A stretch of 43,928 bases of DNA from Rickettsiales bacterium UBA2645 (GTDB lineage Bacteria > Pseudomonadota > Alphaproteobacteria > Rickettsiales > UBA1997): assembly GCA_002359655.1 (NCBI GenBank), contig DENL01000006.1:94368-138295 (forward strand), written 5' to 3'. Each line of letters begins with the position of its first letter. Position 1 is the first letter of the stretch. Below the pieces are notes generated by a model. It made no database searches. It worked only from the letters and a program-made list of their open reading frames with translations, and was not told where the DNA came from. The translations under genes were made by a program, and so were the position numbers. Below, in pieces: positions 1 to 8,026 of this stretch.

Positions 1-261
1 TCTGAAGAAGTTGATAAAATGGGCTCTACTGATGTTTTCAACACAACTGGGATGAGATCAGTTATTTGGAAACAAAAACAAAACCGCTTAATAGCAAAAA
101 AACTTCACAATGTTGGTGTTGATGCTACAACTATCAAAGCCTTAAAAAGTGGTCAAAGCAAAGTGCAAGTGAGTAGTTTTGATGATATGGGATATGTTGA
201 GAAATTAAAACATCTAAAACGAGACAGAAGCCATGAAAATAACAATGGCAGAAGCGGGTAA
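1..261 (+). CDS. 3' end of an unidentified gene (truncated by the window)
   Basis: The frame is open from the first base of the window and stops with TAA at 259-261, so these 86 codons are the C-terminus of a longer protein. The first internal Met is codon 7 and need not be a start. The visible part is hydrophilic and basic, rich in Lys, Gln and Asn, with no membrane segment, Cys motif or domain I recognise. The end is very polar (RSHENNNGRSG). The gene converges on ftsA with only seven bases between the stop codons and no obvious terminator hairpin. It is probably real, because the frame is open to the edge and ends cleanly beside ftsA. No function can be assigned. Confidence 0.6.
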   Translation, partial: SEEVDKMGSTDVFNTTGMRSVIWKQKQNRLIAKKLHNVGVDATTIKALKSGQSKVQVSSFDDMGYVEKLKHLKRDRSHENNNGRSG

Positions 262-268
262 CAAAAGT

Positions 269-1504
269 TTAACCAGCCAACTTCTCAATCATTTTTCGAA
301 ACCAGCTATTTTTGCTTTCAAAGCCGCTTTTGATTTTTTCTTTAAGATACATGTTTTTCAAAAAAACCAACATACCCAGCGAGCATGCATGAGAAGGGTT
401 TAAAAGTTCAGATGCGATGTTATTGAATTTATTTGGATAGCCAATTCTGACATTTTTGCCAAGAATCTCTGAAGCTAATTTGTCAATTCCAACCGTGGAA
501 GTTACGCCGCCAGTTAAAACAATATTGCTTAGCAAATATAGTGGAACACCAGCTTTTTCTAGAGTTGATTTGACTGATTCGAAAATTTCTTCAATGCGCG
601 ATTTCATAATATCGCGAAACTCTGCACGAGTTATGCGAATCATGTTTGGTCCGTCATTTGACATTGAGGCTCTGAGATTAATCAATTCTTTTTCTTCAAT
701 TGGACTGATCAGCAATGAGCTATTGAGATTTTTTATTTTCTCTGCAATTTCAAAAGAAATATTCAAGATAGTTGCAATGTCTTTAGTGACATGCATGCCG
801 CCAATTTGTGAATTTCCTACATAAGATAATTTTCCATCCAGCGTGATACAAAAAGAAGTTGAGCTACCACCAATATCAATTAACAAAGTTCCTAAATTAA
901 TTTCGCCATCATTCAAGCAAGAAAGCATTGAAGCATATGGCTCAACGATGTAGTTATTAGCAGATAGTTGGCATCTTTTTAAACAGTTTTCGATATTTTT
1001 GACAGTTGTTTGCGAAGTAGAAACAATATGAAATTTAGCATAAAGTTTTTCACCAGACATATAGCGCGGATTTACAACTGGAGAGGAATCATCAATACGA
1101 TATTGCAGCGGAATTAAGTGAATTATTTCACGATTATTTTTTTTATATTCGCTGCGAATTTTATTAGCTAAGTTTGCGATATCTGAAGCTTTAACAATAT
1201 CAGATAAAATTTTTACACTTACTTCTTTGCGCGACGAAGTAACTTGGCTTCCAGAAATTCCGACCACAATACGATCAATATTAAAACCTGCCATTCTTTC
1301 TGCTTCAGAAATTACATTGGTGATAGATTTCTGAGCTAAAGTCATATCAGAAATAGCGCTGTCAAAAATGCCTTTTGATTCTTTGTGACCATAGCCAACA
1401 ATTCGGATATCATCATTATTATTGATTGAAGCGATCATGCAAACCAACTTAGAAGTGCCCATATCAAGGCAGGCAACGATTTTTCCTTTTTTAACGTTCT
1501 TCAT
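269..1504 (-). CDS. ftsA: Cell division protein FtsA
   Basis: Actin-like ATPase that tethers FtsZ filaments to the inner membrane and recruits later divisome proteins. The 411 residues match the usual FtsA length. The N-terminal nucleotide-binding signature CLDMGTSKLVCMIA lies near residues 12-25, a second phosphate-binding segment (LLIDIGGSSTSFCI) lies mid-protein, and an adenosine motif (IVLTGGVTS) lies near residue 328. The C-terminus ends in a short amphipathic helix (SWFRKMIEKLAG), the expected membrane-targeting sequence. It is the last gene of the ddl-ftsQ-ftsA run, 15 bases after ftsQ. ftsZ is not next to it here. Identification is secure. Confidence 0.95.
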   Translation of the reverse strand: MKNVKKGKIVACLDMGTSKLVCMIASINNNDDIRIVGYGHKESKGIFDSAISDMTLAQKSITNVISEAERMAGFNIDRIVVGISGSQVTSSRKEVSVKILSDIVKASDIANLANKIRSEYKKNNREIIHLIPLQYRIDDSSPVVNPRYMSGEKLYAKFHIVSTSQTTVKNIENCLKRCQLSANNYIVEPYASMLSCLNDGEINLGTLLIDIGGSSTSFCITLDGKLSYVGNSQIGGMHVTKDIATILNISFEIAEKIKNLNSSLLISPIEEKELINLRASMSNDGPNMIRITRAEFRDIMKSRIEEIFESVKSTLEKAGVPLYLLSNIVLTGGVTSTVGIDKLASEILGKNVRIGYPNKFNNIASELLNPSHACSLGMLVFLKNMYLKEKIKSGFESKNSWFRKMIEKLAG

Positions 1505-1519
1505 TTAAGTTTAAGTTTC

Positions 1520-2422
1520 TTATAGGTTTTTCATCTCTTTGATCAATGAGTCTTGATATTCGAGATATATTTTACCGCTAATTCGCAAATCAATTACTTT
1601 AAGCCCAACAATCGATCCCTGCATGTTATAAACTTTTATCAAGCTTTGCCAAGCTTCAGAGATACCTTCTTCTGGCAGCTTGATTAAAAGTCCGTTATCA
1701 AATCTAATATCCCATCTTCTGCCGCCAAGCCAAGTTGCAGAATAAACTCTTCTACTAAGAATCGGATCAATGGCGAAAATATTGAAAAGAGATTTAGCAT
1801 TAGTATTTGCGCCCTTTCCAGAAAGAATCACCAGATGTTTAAATTCTTCAATATCATTTAGCAAAATTACATTACCATCTTTGTCGGTGACGTATTTTTT
1901 ATTGTCATCTTGATAAATCGCAAATGGCTCATATTCGGTTATAGTGATTGAAATCAGATTTGGCATACTTCTGGTAATAACAATTTTATCAACCCAAGGC
2001 GAATGCTTTTTGATTTCAACTATAAGCTTTTTGATCAACGGCTCATAATCTTCAGAAGATTTTTTTTGCAACTCTTGCTGCGGAAAATTTTTGCTTACAT
2101 CGTCAACTATCTTTTGAATATCTTCAGTTTTAGCGCGCTTATTTCCAATGATTTTAATTTCTGAAAATTTTTGATTATCCAAATTTAAATAATGAAAAAA
2201 GTAAAAAGTAGATTTGTGATAAATCTTATCCAAATAAACCGGCTTGAAAATTTTAAGCATAATCAAAGTCACTAAAATCAATGCCAGCAAGGCTGATAAG
2301 GTTTTAAGAAAAATTGGCAGAACCTTACGATAAAAAAGACTTTTTATTTTACGCAAAAAGAAATTTTTTAGCAAAAGATCAGAAACTTTTTCTCTCAGTA
2401 ACTTTAAAGAAAAATTTTTCAT
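1520..2422 (-). CDS. ftsQ: Cell division protein FtsQ
   Basis: Bitopic inner-membrane divisome protein with its bulk in the periplasm, which binds FtsB/FtsL and links early and late division proteins. The 300-residue product has a basic cytoplasmic N-terminus, one membrane segment at about residues 37-60, and then a POTRA-type domain beginning near FSEIKIIGNKRAKTEDIQ. The FtsQ beta domain follows, with recognisable stretches such as WVDKIVITRSMPNLISITITEYEPFA and a late GGRRWDIRFDNG. The gene lies three bases after ddl and 15 before ftsA, the classical division-cluster order. The cytoplasmic N-tail is longer than in many FtsQ proteins and very basic. Confidence 0.9.
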   Translation of the reverse strand: MKNFSLKLLREKVSDLLLKNFFLRKIKSLFYRKVLPIFLKTLSALLALILVTLIMLKIFKPVYLDKIYHKSTFYFFHYLNLDNQKFSEIKIIGNKRAKTEDIQKIVDDVSKNFPQQELQKKSSEDYEPLIKKLIVEIKKHSPWVDKIVITRSMPNLISITITEYEPFAIYQDDNKKYVTDKDGNVILLNDIEEFKHLVILSGKGANTNAKSLFNIFAIDPILSRRVYSATWLGGRRWDIRFDNGLLIKLPEEGISEAWQSLIKVYNMQGSIVGLKVIDLRISGKIYLEYQDSLIKEMKNL

Positions 2423-2425
2423 GTT

Positions 2426-3358
2426 TTATGAAATGCCACAAGAGGCTGATTTGACAAGATATTGAACAATATCTTCAAAAGAAATTCCGACATGTTTAGC
2501 AATTTTTGGCACCAAGGAAGTTGGCGTAAATCCTGGATGAGTGTTTACCTCTAGTAGATAAAATTTATTGTCGCCACCATTTTTATTATTCAAAATAAAA
2601 TCTATACGACTTACGCCAGAGCAGTTTACAACCTTATGACATCTTTGCGCTAAATCCAAAACTTCCTGATATTTATCGTCAGAAATTTCTGCTGGCATAA
2701 TGTAGTCAGTCATGCCAGCTGTATATTTGCATTTATAATCGTAGAATAATCCGTGCGGCCTGACTTCAATTGCACCAAGCGCTTTGTTATCCATAACTGC
2801 AACTTGGATTTCTTGGCCAGCTAAATATTTTTCTAAAATCATTTCATCGCCGTATTTCCACTCATATTTGCTCAAATCAAATTGTATATTCGGCAAAATG
2901 ATCTCCACGCCAATTGATGATCCTTCATTAATTGGCTTGATTACGAAAGGCTTACCGATGTTAAAAAGTTTTTGTTTATTTTCTTCGTCTTCGCCTTTTT
3001 TTAAAATTTCGTATTTTGGAGAATAAGCTCCGGCAGTTTCGCAGATTTTTCTGGTTAAAATTTTATCCATACAAATTGCTGAAGCTAAAATTCCTGAGTG
3101 CGTGTATGGAATATTTAAAATGTCGAGCAAACCCTGAATACGGCCATCTTCGCCATATTGTCCGTGAAGAGCATTGAAGATTAAATCTGGTTTTACTTGT
3201 TGAATTTGCTCGAAGATCTGACGCGAAAAATCAATTTTTGTTGCTTTATAGCCAAGATTTAAAAGTGCTTGATAAGCTGCTTCACCTGATCTCAAAGAAA
3301 CTTCACGTTCAGAATTCCAACCGCCCATCAAAACGGCGACATGCGAATTTTTAGTCAT
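2426..3358 (-). CDS. ddl: D-alanine--D-alanine ligase
   Basis: Cytoplasmic ATP-grasp enzyme that joins two D-Ala for the peptidoglycan pentapeptide. The 310 residues fit the DdlB type. Visible signatures are GGWNSEREVSLRSG near residues 12-25, the substrate-loop stretch ALHGQYGEDGRIQG, the ATP-grasp segment FVIKPINEGSSIGV and the C-terminal metal/ATP site RIDFIL with EVNTHPGFTPTSLVPKIA. Its place directly before ftsQ and ftsA is the conserved cell-wall and division order. murB and murC, common upstream neighbours, are absent here and a DUF2610 gene sits there instead. Ddl implies that this organism makes true peptidoglycan. Confidence 0.95.
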   Translation of the reverse strand: MTKNSHVAVLMGGWNSEREVSLRSGEAAYQALLNLGYKATKIDFSRQIFEQIQQVKPDLIFNALHGQYGEDGRIQGLLDILNIPYTHSGILASAICMDKILTRKICETAGAYSPKYEILKKGEDEENKQKLFNIGKPFVIKPINEGSSIGVEIILPNIQFDLSKYEWKYGDEMILEKYLAGQEIQVAVMDNKALGAIEVRPHGLFYDYKCKYTAGMTDYIMPAEISDDKYQEVLDLAQRCHKVVNCSGVSRIDFILNNKNGGDNKFYLLEVNTHPGFTPTSLVPKIAKHVGISFEDIVQYLVKSASCGIS

Positions 3359-3363
3359 TTTGA

Positions 3364-3678
3364 TTATTCATTTTCTTCTTTTGGTTTAGAAAGCTGGGAA
3401 GCTTTATTAAAATCTTTTTCAAGAGCGCTTGAGGCGTTAAGCTCGTCAACGACATATTTACAAAGCTCTTCAAAAGGTATTTTACTGTTATCAGCAATTT
3501 TTTTTAACTTCGTAAAAGATTCCATAATTTCATTTGGAATATTGCCGCCTTTTTCTTTGCTCAACCATTTTTCTTGAAAAGCAAGAGGATGACTATTTGG
3601 AGATGGATTGCCTATATACAAAGTAACGGGAATTTTCTTACCCGCAAAATCGCAATTAGTTGTAAATTTCTGCGCCAT
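3364..3678 (-). CDS. DUF2610 family protein
   Basis: A 104-residue soluble protein of unknown function. I recognise its pattern from a short family seen mainly in Rickettsiales-type genomes (DUF2610): an N-terminal beta-rich stretch (FTTNCDFAGKKIPVTLYIGNP), a conserved WLSKEKGGNIPNEIMESF segment, and a helical FEELCKYVVDELNAS region. The hydrophilic tail rich in Lys and Glu looks disordered. There is no signal peptide or membrane segment. It sits five bases before ddl and 12 after the CysQ-like gene, so it is almost certainly co-transcribed with cell-wall and division genes. That suggests, but does not prove, a housekeeping role. The family assignment is from memory of sequence patterns. Confidence 0.75.
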   Translation of the reverse strand: MAQKFTTNCDFAGKKIPVTLYIGNPSPNSHPLAFQEKWLSKEKGGNIPNEIMESFTKLKKIADNSKIPFEELCKYVVDELNASSALEKDFNKASQLSKPKEENE

Positions 3679-3690
3679 AAAGAAGAGAAA

Positions 3691-4494
3691 CTAATTAATA
3701 AAAGTTACAAAAGACTGATTCAAAAAATTATCTTTTTTATAAATTAACTCATCACCAAGAAAAATTTTATCTTGCGCAAGAGACATGGTTTTGACTCTAC
3801 CATTCATTAGCTCAATCAGAGCTTGCCCTGCAGCACTATCCCATTCCATCGATGGACGAAAATGTAAATAAAGATCAGCATCATTTTCTAAAATACGAAA
3901 AAATTTTATTGCCGAAGAAAGTCTTTCAACAACAAAGTTATCCAGAAAATTTTTTCGAAATTGGGCAATATAGTTTTTGATCTCATGATCTTTGGTTCTT
4001 GGACTAGTGATGATACGCAAAGAGTTTTGTACAGATTTTTTAAATGGCAAAATTCTTTTTCGTCCATTTTTATTTTGTAAAATTACTTCATCTTGATGAT
4101 TAGAAAAAATCATTTTTCCTGACTGAAAAAGTGGCGCATAAATCAAGCCAAAAATTGCTTTACGATTTTTTATCAAAGCAATATTAATGGCGAATTCATT
4201 GCTTCCGTCAATAAAGCTAGAAGTTCCGTCAATTGGATCAATCAACCAAAAAATATCATTAGCTTGGCGTAATTTTCCCTCTTCGCAAATGATTGGAATA
4301 TCAGGAAAATCTTGGCTTAGATTTTTATTTATGAACTCACTTATTGTGATATCAGCACTGGTAACGCTTGTATTGTCAGCTTTTTTTATAATTTCAAAAT
4401 TATTAGATTTTTGAAAATTAACCGCAATTTCCCCAGCTTCGAGCGCCAAGGAAATAATTTTTTCGATTTGATTCTGATTAAAAAATTGACTCAC
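3691..4494 (-). CDS. cysQ: CysQ-like 3'(2'),5'-bisphosphate nucleotidase (inositol monophosphatase family)
   Basis: Metal-dependent phosphatase of the inositol monophosphatase superfamily. CysQ members hydrolyse 3'-phosphoadenosine 5'-phosphate to AMP. All three metal-site blocks are present in the 267 residues: E71-E72-G73, D86-P-I-D89-G-T-S, and W218-D219-S-A-A-G. The phrase MEWDSAAGQALIELMNGRV is closer to CysQ than to SuhB-type inositol phosphatases, so CysQ is preferred, but substrate cannot be settled from sequence alone. It abuts the gamma-carbonic anhydrase gene with no gap and precedes DUF2610 by 12 bases. No sulfate-assimilation genes are visible nearby, so a role in general PAP clearance, for example after ACP synthase, is an inference. 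Confidence 0.85.
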   Translation of the reverse strand: MSQFFNQNQIEKIISLALEAGEIAVNFQKSNNFEIIKKADNTSVTSADITISEFINKNLSQDFPDIPIICEEGKLRQANDIFWLIDPIDGTSSFIDGSNEFAINIALIKNRKAIFGLIYAPLFQSGKMIFSNHQDEVILQNKNGRKRILPFKKSVQNSLRIITSPRTKDHEIKNYIAQFRKNFLDNFVVERLSSAIKFFRILENDADLYLHFRPSMEWDSAAGQALIELMNGRVKTMSLAQDKIFLGDELIYKKDNFLNQSFVTFIN

Positions 4495-5055
4495 TTATTT
4501 CTGATTTGCCTCTGATTCTTTATATTCGCGTGCCAACTCAGCATAATTATCAGCAGAAATTTTAATATAATTTTTTTCACTTTCAGTCATATCACGAAAA
4601 TATTTTGCTGGATTGCCTGCCCAAATTTGTCCGCTTTTTACAACTTTTCCCGGAGTTAAAACTGCACCAGCTGCGAGCATACCAAATTTCTCAACTCGAG
4701 CTAAATCCATTGCAATTGAACCCATACCGATAAAAGCATAATCTTCAATAATGCAAGCGTGAATTATAGCGCCGTGCCCGATAGTCACATTGCTTCCAAC
4801 AATAACCATAGCACCTTCTGCACCAGTTTTATTTTGCGCATGATTCGGACGAGTGCCGTGCAAAACAGAATTATCTTGAATGTTGGTATTGTCGCCAATG
4901 ACAATTTTTGTCACATCGCCGCGCAAAACACAGCCATACCAAATTCCAGAATTTTTACCCAGAATTACGTCACCAGAAATAATTGCATTTGATGCCACAA
5001 AAGCTGAAGAATCAATTTTTGGAAAAATGCCGCGATAAGATAAAATATTTTTCAT
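4495..5055 (-). CDS. Gamma-carbonic anhydrase family protein (left-handed beta-helix hexapeptide repeats)
   Basis: A 186-residue cytosolic protein built of hexapeptide repeats, [ILV]-G-x-x-x-x, visible from about residue 20 to 150. Family blocks include RGDVTKIVIGDNTNIQDNSVLHG and VTIGHGAIIHACIIEDYAFIGMGS, in which the paired His residues correspond to the metal ligands of gamma-carbonic anhydrases such as YrdA and PaaY. Members may be carbonic anhydrases or trimeric proteins of unknown reaction, so activity is uncertain. The AGNPAKYFRDMTESE tail is typical. The start overlaps the dgt stop by one base, indicating translational coupling in the same operon. Confidence 0.85.
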   Translation of the reverse strand: MKNILSYRGIFPKIDSSAFVASNAIISGDVILGKNSGIWYGCVLRGDVTKIVIGDNTNIQDNSVLHGTRPNHAQNKTGAEGAMVIVGSNVTIGHGAIIHACIIEDYAFIGMGSIAMDLARVEKFGMLAAGAVLTPGKVVKSGQIWAGNPAKYFRDMTESEKNYIKISADNYAELAREYKESEANQK

Positions 5056-6212
5056 TAGAGTAACTCTTTAAATTCTTTAATTGCATAACGATCAGTCATT
5101 CCGGCAATATAATCAGAAATAAAAATCGCTAAAGTTTTTTGATCAGAAATTTGTAAAGCCACTTCAGCACGCTCATCTGGCAAGTAGCTTGGTTTTTCAA
5201 TATAAAAGTCAAACAAACCACTAACAATTTTTTTAGCATTTACCGTCATACGATTTACTGTCGAATGGCGATACATATTTTGCATCAGAAATTTTTTTAA
5301 AGCTTGATGTACCTCTTCCATTTCTACAGAAAAATGTACTAATAATTTTTGACATTGACGCACATCTTGCTCGAAGTTGATTTTATTTTCGGCGATATTT
5401 TTTTGCGCCATATTTATAACATCTATTACCATCTCTAAAGTAAGGCGTTTCTTGGCTTCTCCAACCAGTAATTCTCTTTTTATTGCGGGATGTTTTGTCA
5501 AAATTTCTTGATAAATTTTGCCAATCAGTGGCAAGTTAAATAGCTCTTCAACTTTAAATAAATCTGCTCGCAAACCATCTTCAATATCGTGATTATTATA
5601 AGCAATGTCGTCAGAAATTGCTGAAATTTGCGATTCAATTGAAGGAAAGTTTTTTAAATCCAAATCATGCTTAGAATTATAATCATGGATATAGTCATGA
5701 AGCTTTGACTGATCTAGAATTGGACCATTGTGTTTCACAACACCTTCAAGCATTTCCCAAGACAAATTTAAACCTTCAAACTCAATAAAGCGCGTTTCTA
5801 TTTTAGTGATAATTTTCAGCGTGTGCGCATTGTGCGAAAAGCCACCGAAATGGACCATTTTTTCATTCAAGGCATCTTCACCAGCGTGACCAAAAGGCGT
5901 GTGACCAAGGTCATGAGCTAGCGAAACAATTTCTGCTAAATCTTTGTTAACTTTCAGCGCACCTGCAATCCAACGCGCAATTTGAGCAACTTCTAAGCTG
6001 TGAGTGAGCCTTGTACGATAATGATCACCTTCATGATTTACAAAAACTTGAGTTTTATATTGCAAGCGACGAAAGGCGGAAGAGTTGATTATACGATCAC
6101 GATCGCGACCAAAAACTGAACGATATTTCGAGTCATTATAAATTTCGCGGTAAAGCCTGCCGCGTGATTTTTCTTCATCAACAGCAAATGGTGCTAATTC
6201 AAAATTTATCAT
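5055..6212 (-). CDS. dgt: Deoxyguanosinetriphosphate triphosphohydrolase-like protein
   Basis: HD-domain dNTP triphosphohydrolase that removes the tripolyphosphate from deoxynucleotides, taking part in dNTP pool control. The 385 residues match the shorter alphaproteobacterial type. The HD metal site is clear: H71 in TRLTHSLEVAQIAR, H100-D101 in SLAHDLGHTPFGHAGEDAL, plus a later SDDIAYNNHDIEDGLRA segment that carries the distal Asp. The N-terminal SRGRLYREIYNDSKYRSVFGRDRDRI block is also characteristic. The ATG overlaps the TGA of a small membrane-peptide gene upstream (ATGA), so dgt is probably translationally coupled to it. The preferred nucleotide substrate cannot be read from the sequence. 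Confidence 0.92.
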   Translation of the reverse strand: MINFELAPFAVDEEKSRGRLYREIYNDSKYRSVFGRDRDRIINSSAFRRLQYKTQVFVNHEGDHYRTRLTHSLEVAQIARWIAGALKVNKDLAEIVSLAHDLGHTPFGHAGEDALNEKMVHFGGFSHNAHTLKIITKIETRFIEFEGLNLSWEMLEGVVKHNGPILDQSKLHDYIHDYNSKHDLDLKNFPSIESQISAISDDIAYNNHDIEDGLRADLFKVEELFNLPLIGKIYQEILTKHPAIKRELLVGEAKKRLTLEMVIDVINMAQKNIAENKINFEQDVRQCQKLLVHFSVEMEEVHQALKKFLMQNMYRHSTVNRMTVNAKKIVSGLFDFYIEKPSYLPDERAEVALQISDQKTLAIFISDYIAGMTDRYAIKEFKELL

Positions 6213-6346
6213 TTAATCAAAATTAAAATTACAAACACCAAGGCTAAAGTCAGAAGCACAATTCCAAGAGCAATCGTAGTTGCCTTGGCCATCAGCAAAG
6301 CTTTATCTGGAAATGGATCGGATGTATCAGGTTGCTTTTTATCCAA
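6209..6346 (-). CDS. Small single-span membrane peptide (45 codons, TTG start)
   Basis: An unlisted short gene between kbl and dgt. Reading the minus strand from TTG at 6344-6346 gives a hydrophilic head (MDKKQPDTSDPFPDK), then a positively flanked hydrophobic helix of about 22 residues that begins after MAKATT, and a terminal Lys. The stop TGA overlaps the dgt ATG as ATGA. The gap to kbl is 47 bases. The start is uncertain: an internal ATG at 6290-6292 would leave 27 residues that are nearly all membrane helix. No strong Shine-Dalgarno sequence is seen for either. Support comes from the clean hydrophobic segment and the coupling overlap. The predicted topology is one inner-membrane span. No family recognised. 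Confidence 0.6.
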   Translation of the reverse strand: MDKKQPDTSDPFPDKALLMAKATTIALGIVLLTLALVFVILILIK

Positions 6347-6393
6347 TTTATTTACGAAAAAATTTAATGATAATTTGGGATAAAATTATTGCT

Positions 6394-7602
6394 TTAAATG
6401 ACACCGAGTTTTTTACCAACTTTGATAAAAGCTTGAATTGCTTGGTCTAAATGCTCTTTATCGTGAGCAGCAGAAATTTGCACACGAACTCTTGCTTCAT
6501 TTTTTGGTACTACTGGGAAAGAAAATGCGATAACATAAATTCCTTCTTCTTCAATCATCATTTTAGCAAATTTGCTGGCTAAAATTGCATCACCAAGCAT
6601 CACTGGAACAACTGGATGAACCGCATTTTTGTCACGCAAATCAAAACCAGCTTCCAACATTTTTTTTCTGAAATAAGCAGTGTTATCAGCTAATTTTTCA
6701 ATCAAGGTTTTTGATTTGAAAATCATGTCGATAATTTCAATTCCAACCGCCGCAACTAAAGGCAAAATATTGTTGGAAAAAAGATAGGTACGACTTTTAT
6801 TTCGCAATTTATCAATCACTTCTTTCTTAGAGGCGATAAAGCCGCCACCTGCTCCGCCCAAAGCTTTGCCAAGTGTAGAAGTTAGAATATCAACTCGACC
6901 TTCAACGCCGCAAAGCTCCAAAGTTCCGCGGCCATTTTTGCCAATAAATCCTGTTGCGTGAGAATCATCAACCAAAACCAAAGCGTTATATTTTTCGGCT
7001 AAATCACAAATTGTTTTCAAATCAGCAATATCGCCGTCCATTGAAAATACTCCGTCGGTGACGATTACTCGCACAGGATTTTTTTGCGCTTCTTGTAATT
7101 TTTTTTCTAAATCCGACATATCGTTAAATTTATAAAAATAACGCTGAGCTTTAGAAAGCCTGATTCCGTCAATCAAGCTAGCGTGATTTAAATCGGCAGA
7201 AATAATGGCATCTTCCGCGTCAAATAGAGAGGCAAAAACTGCGCCATTTGCAGCAAAACATGAAGAAAAAGTTATGACATCTTCAAATCCCAGAAACTCG
7301 GCAAGCTTACTTTCGAATTGTTTATGTAAGTCAAAAGTGCCGCAAATAAAGCGTACAGAAGCAGTTCCTAAACCATAATCTTCGAGAGAGTTTTTTGCTA
7401 TTTCGATCAGATTTTTATTGTTGGCCAAACCCAAATAATTGTTGGCGCAAAAGTTTAGAACTTTTTTTTTCGCGCCAGCATGAGCAATTTCAATTTCACA
7501 ATTTTGTGGAGTAAGAATTTGGTATTCACTTTTGTAAAGTCCGTTTGACTTAAGATCTTCTAGCTCAGATTTAATTTTGTTGATAAATTGTTCTTTGATC
7601 AT
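6394..7602 (-). CDS. kbl: Glycine C-acetyltransferase (2-amino-3-ketobutyrate CoA ligase)
   Basis: PLP enzyme of the alpha-oxoamine synthase family that converts 2-amino-3-ketobutyrate plus CoA to glycine and acetyl-CoA in threonine breakdown. The 402 residues follow E. coli Kbl closely: FCANNYLGLANN near 51-62, ASVRFICGTFDLHK at 81-94, DAIISADLNHASLIDGIRL, VDDSHATGFIGKNGRG at 211-226, and the PLP lysine K246 in TSTLGKALGG. These blocks favour Kbl over the related BioF and HemA enzymes. No tdh (threonine dehydrogenase) gene is adjacent, so the source of 2-amino-3-ketobutyrate is not visible. The gene diverges from the bufferin-like cluster across a 167-base control region. Confidence 0.92.
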   Translation of the reverse strand: MIKEQFINKIKSELEDLKSNGLYKSEYQILTPQNCEIEIAHAGAKKKVLNFCANNYLGLANNKNLIEIAKNSLEDYGLGTASVRFICGTFDLHKQFESKLAEFLGFEDVITFSSCFAANGAVFASLFDAEDAIISADLNHASLIDGIRLSKAQRYFYKFNDMSDLEKKLQEAQKNPVRVIVTDGVFSMDGDIADLKTICDLAEKYNALVLVDDSHATGFIGKNGRGTLELCGVEGRVDILTSTLGKALGGAGGGFIASKKEVIDKLRNKSRTYLFSNNILPLVAAVGIEIIDMIFKSKTLIEKLADNTAYFRKKMLEAGFDLRDKNAVHPVVPVMLGDAILASKFAKMMIEEEGIYVIAFSFPVVPKNEARVRVQISAAHDKEHLDQAIQAFIKVGKKLGVI

Positions 7603-7675
7603 TTTTTGAAATTTTTTCGGAATTAATTTTTTTGGATGGGAGAAGTTTCTTCAGATTAAAATTGATGCCGGACAA

Positions 7676-7711
7676 TTGACAAGTCAAAATTGACAAATAA
7701 TTTGCTTGACC
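7676..7711. promoter_or_regulatory. Divergent control region with three TTGAC repeats
   Basis: The 167-base region between kbl and the RiPP precursor holds TTGACA at 7676-7681, TTGACA at 7690-7695 and TTGACC at 7706-7711, spaced 14 and 16 bases start to start. The first copy is part of an inverted repeat, TTGAC-AA-GTCAA, at 7676-7687. Any copy could be a -35 element, but none has a good -10 at 16-18 bases. The best match for TTGACC is a weak AATTTT at 7729. The inverted repeat could equally be an operator. Low confidence on function; the repeats themselves are directly visible. Confidence 0.35.
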
Positions 7712-7769
7712 TCTCACACCAGTAAACAAATTTTTTTCCTTTATAAAAAATCTAAATTTCGTAAAACTT

Positions 7770-8018
7770 ATGAATAAAAAATTTTTACAATCAGTTGCTA
7801 CTGGTATTGCCGCTTTATCTCTTATTGCTTCTTGCTCTCATCTTGGTTTGAAAAAAGAATCTAACACTTGTGGCGCTGCTAACGGTTGCGCAGCTGCAAC
7901 TAAAAAAGATGAAGCTCACAAATGCTCAGCTAAAAAAGATGAAGCACACAAACACGGCAAAAAACATAAAAAAGCTGCTGTAAAAGAAGAATCTAAAACT
8001 GAAGAAAAGAAAAACTAA
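7770..8018 (+). CDS. Bufferin-like RiPP precursor (BufA/HvfA-like), secreted or lipid-anchored
   Basis: An 82-residue exported small protein. It has an N-terminal signal peptide (MNKKFLQSVATGIAALSLIAS) followed at once by C22; IASC fits a lipobox, so it may be a lipoprotein. The mature part has C34, C40 and C52, then a Lys/His-rich region and an acidic-basic tail. Two copies of KKDEAHK stand in tandem (residues 45-51 and 55-61), followed by C-S in the first and H-G in the second. The gene lies eight bases before a DUF692 (MNIO) gene and then a DUF2063 gene, the order of bufABC/hvfABC clusters, in which a small Cys-containing exported peptide is modified at Cys to bind copper. It is not a typical DUF2282 BufA1, and the EGKCG motif of HvfA is replaced by EAHKCS. 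The precursor role is therefore inferred from context. Confidence 0.7.
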   Translation: MNKKFLQSVATGIAALSLIASCSHLGLKKESNTCGAANGCAAATKKDEAHKCSAKKDEAHKHGKKHKKAAVKEESKTEEKKN

Positions 8019-8026
8019 TTTTAGTT

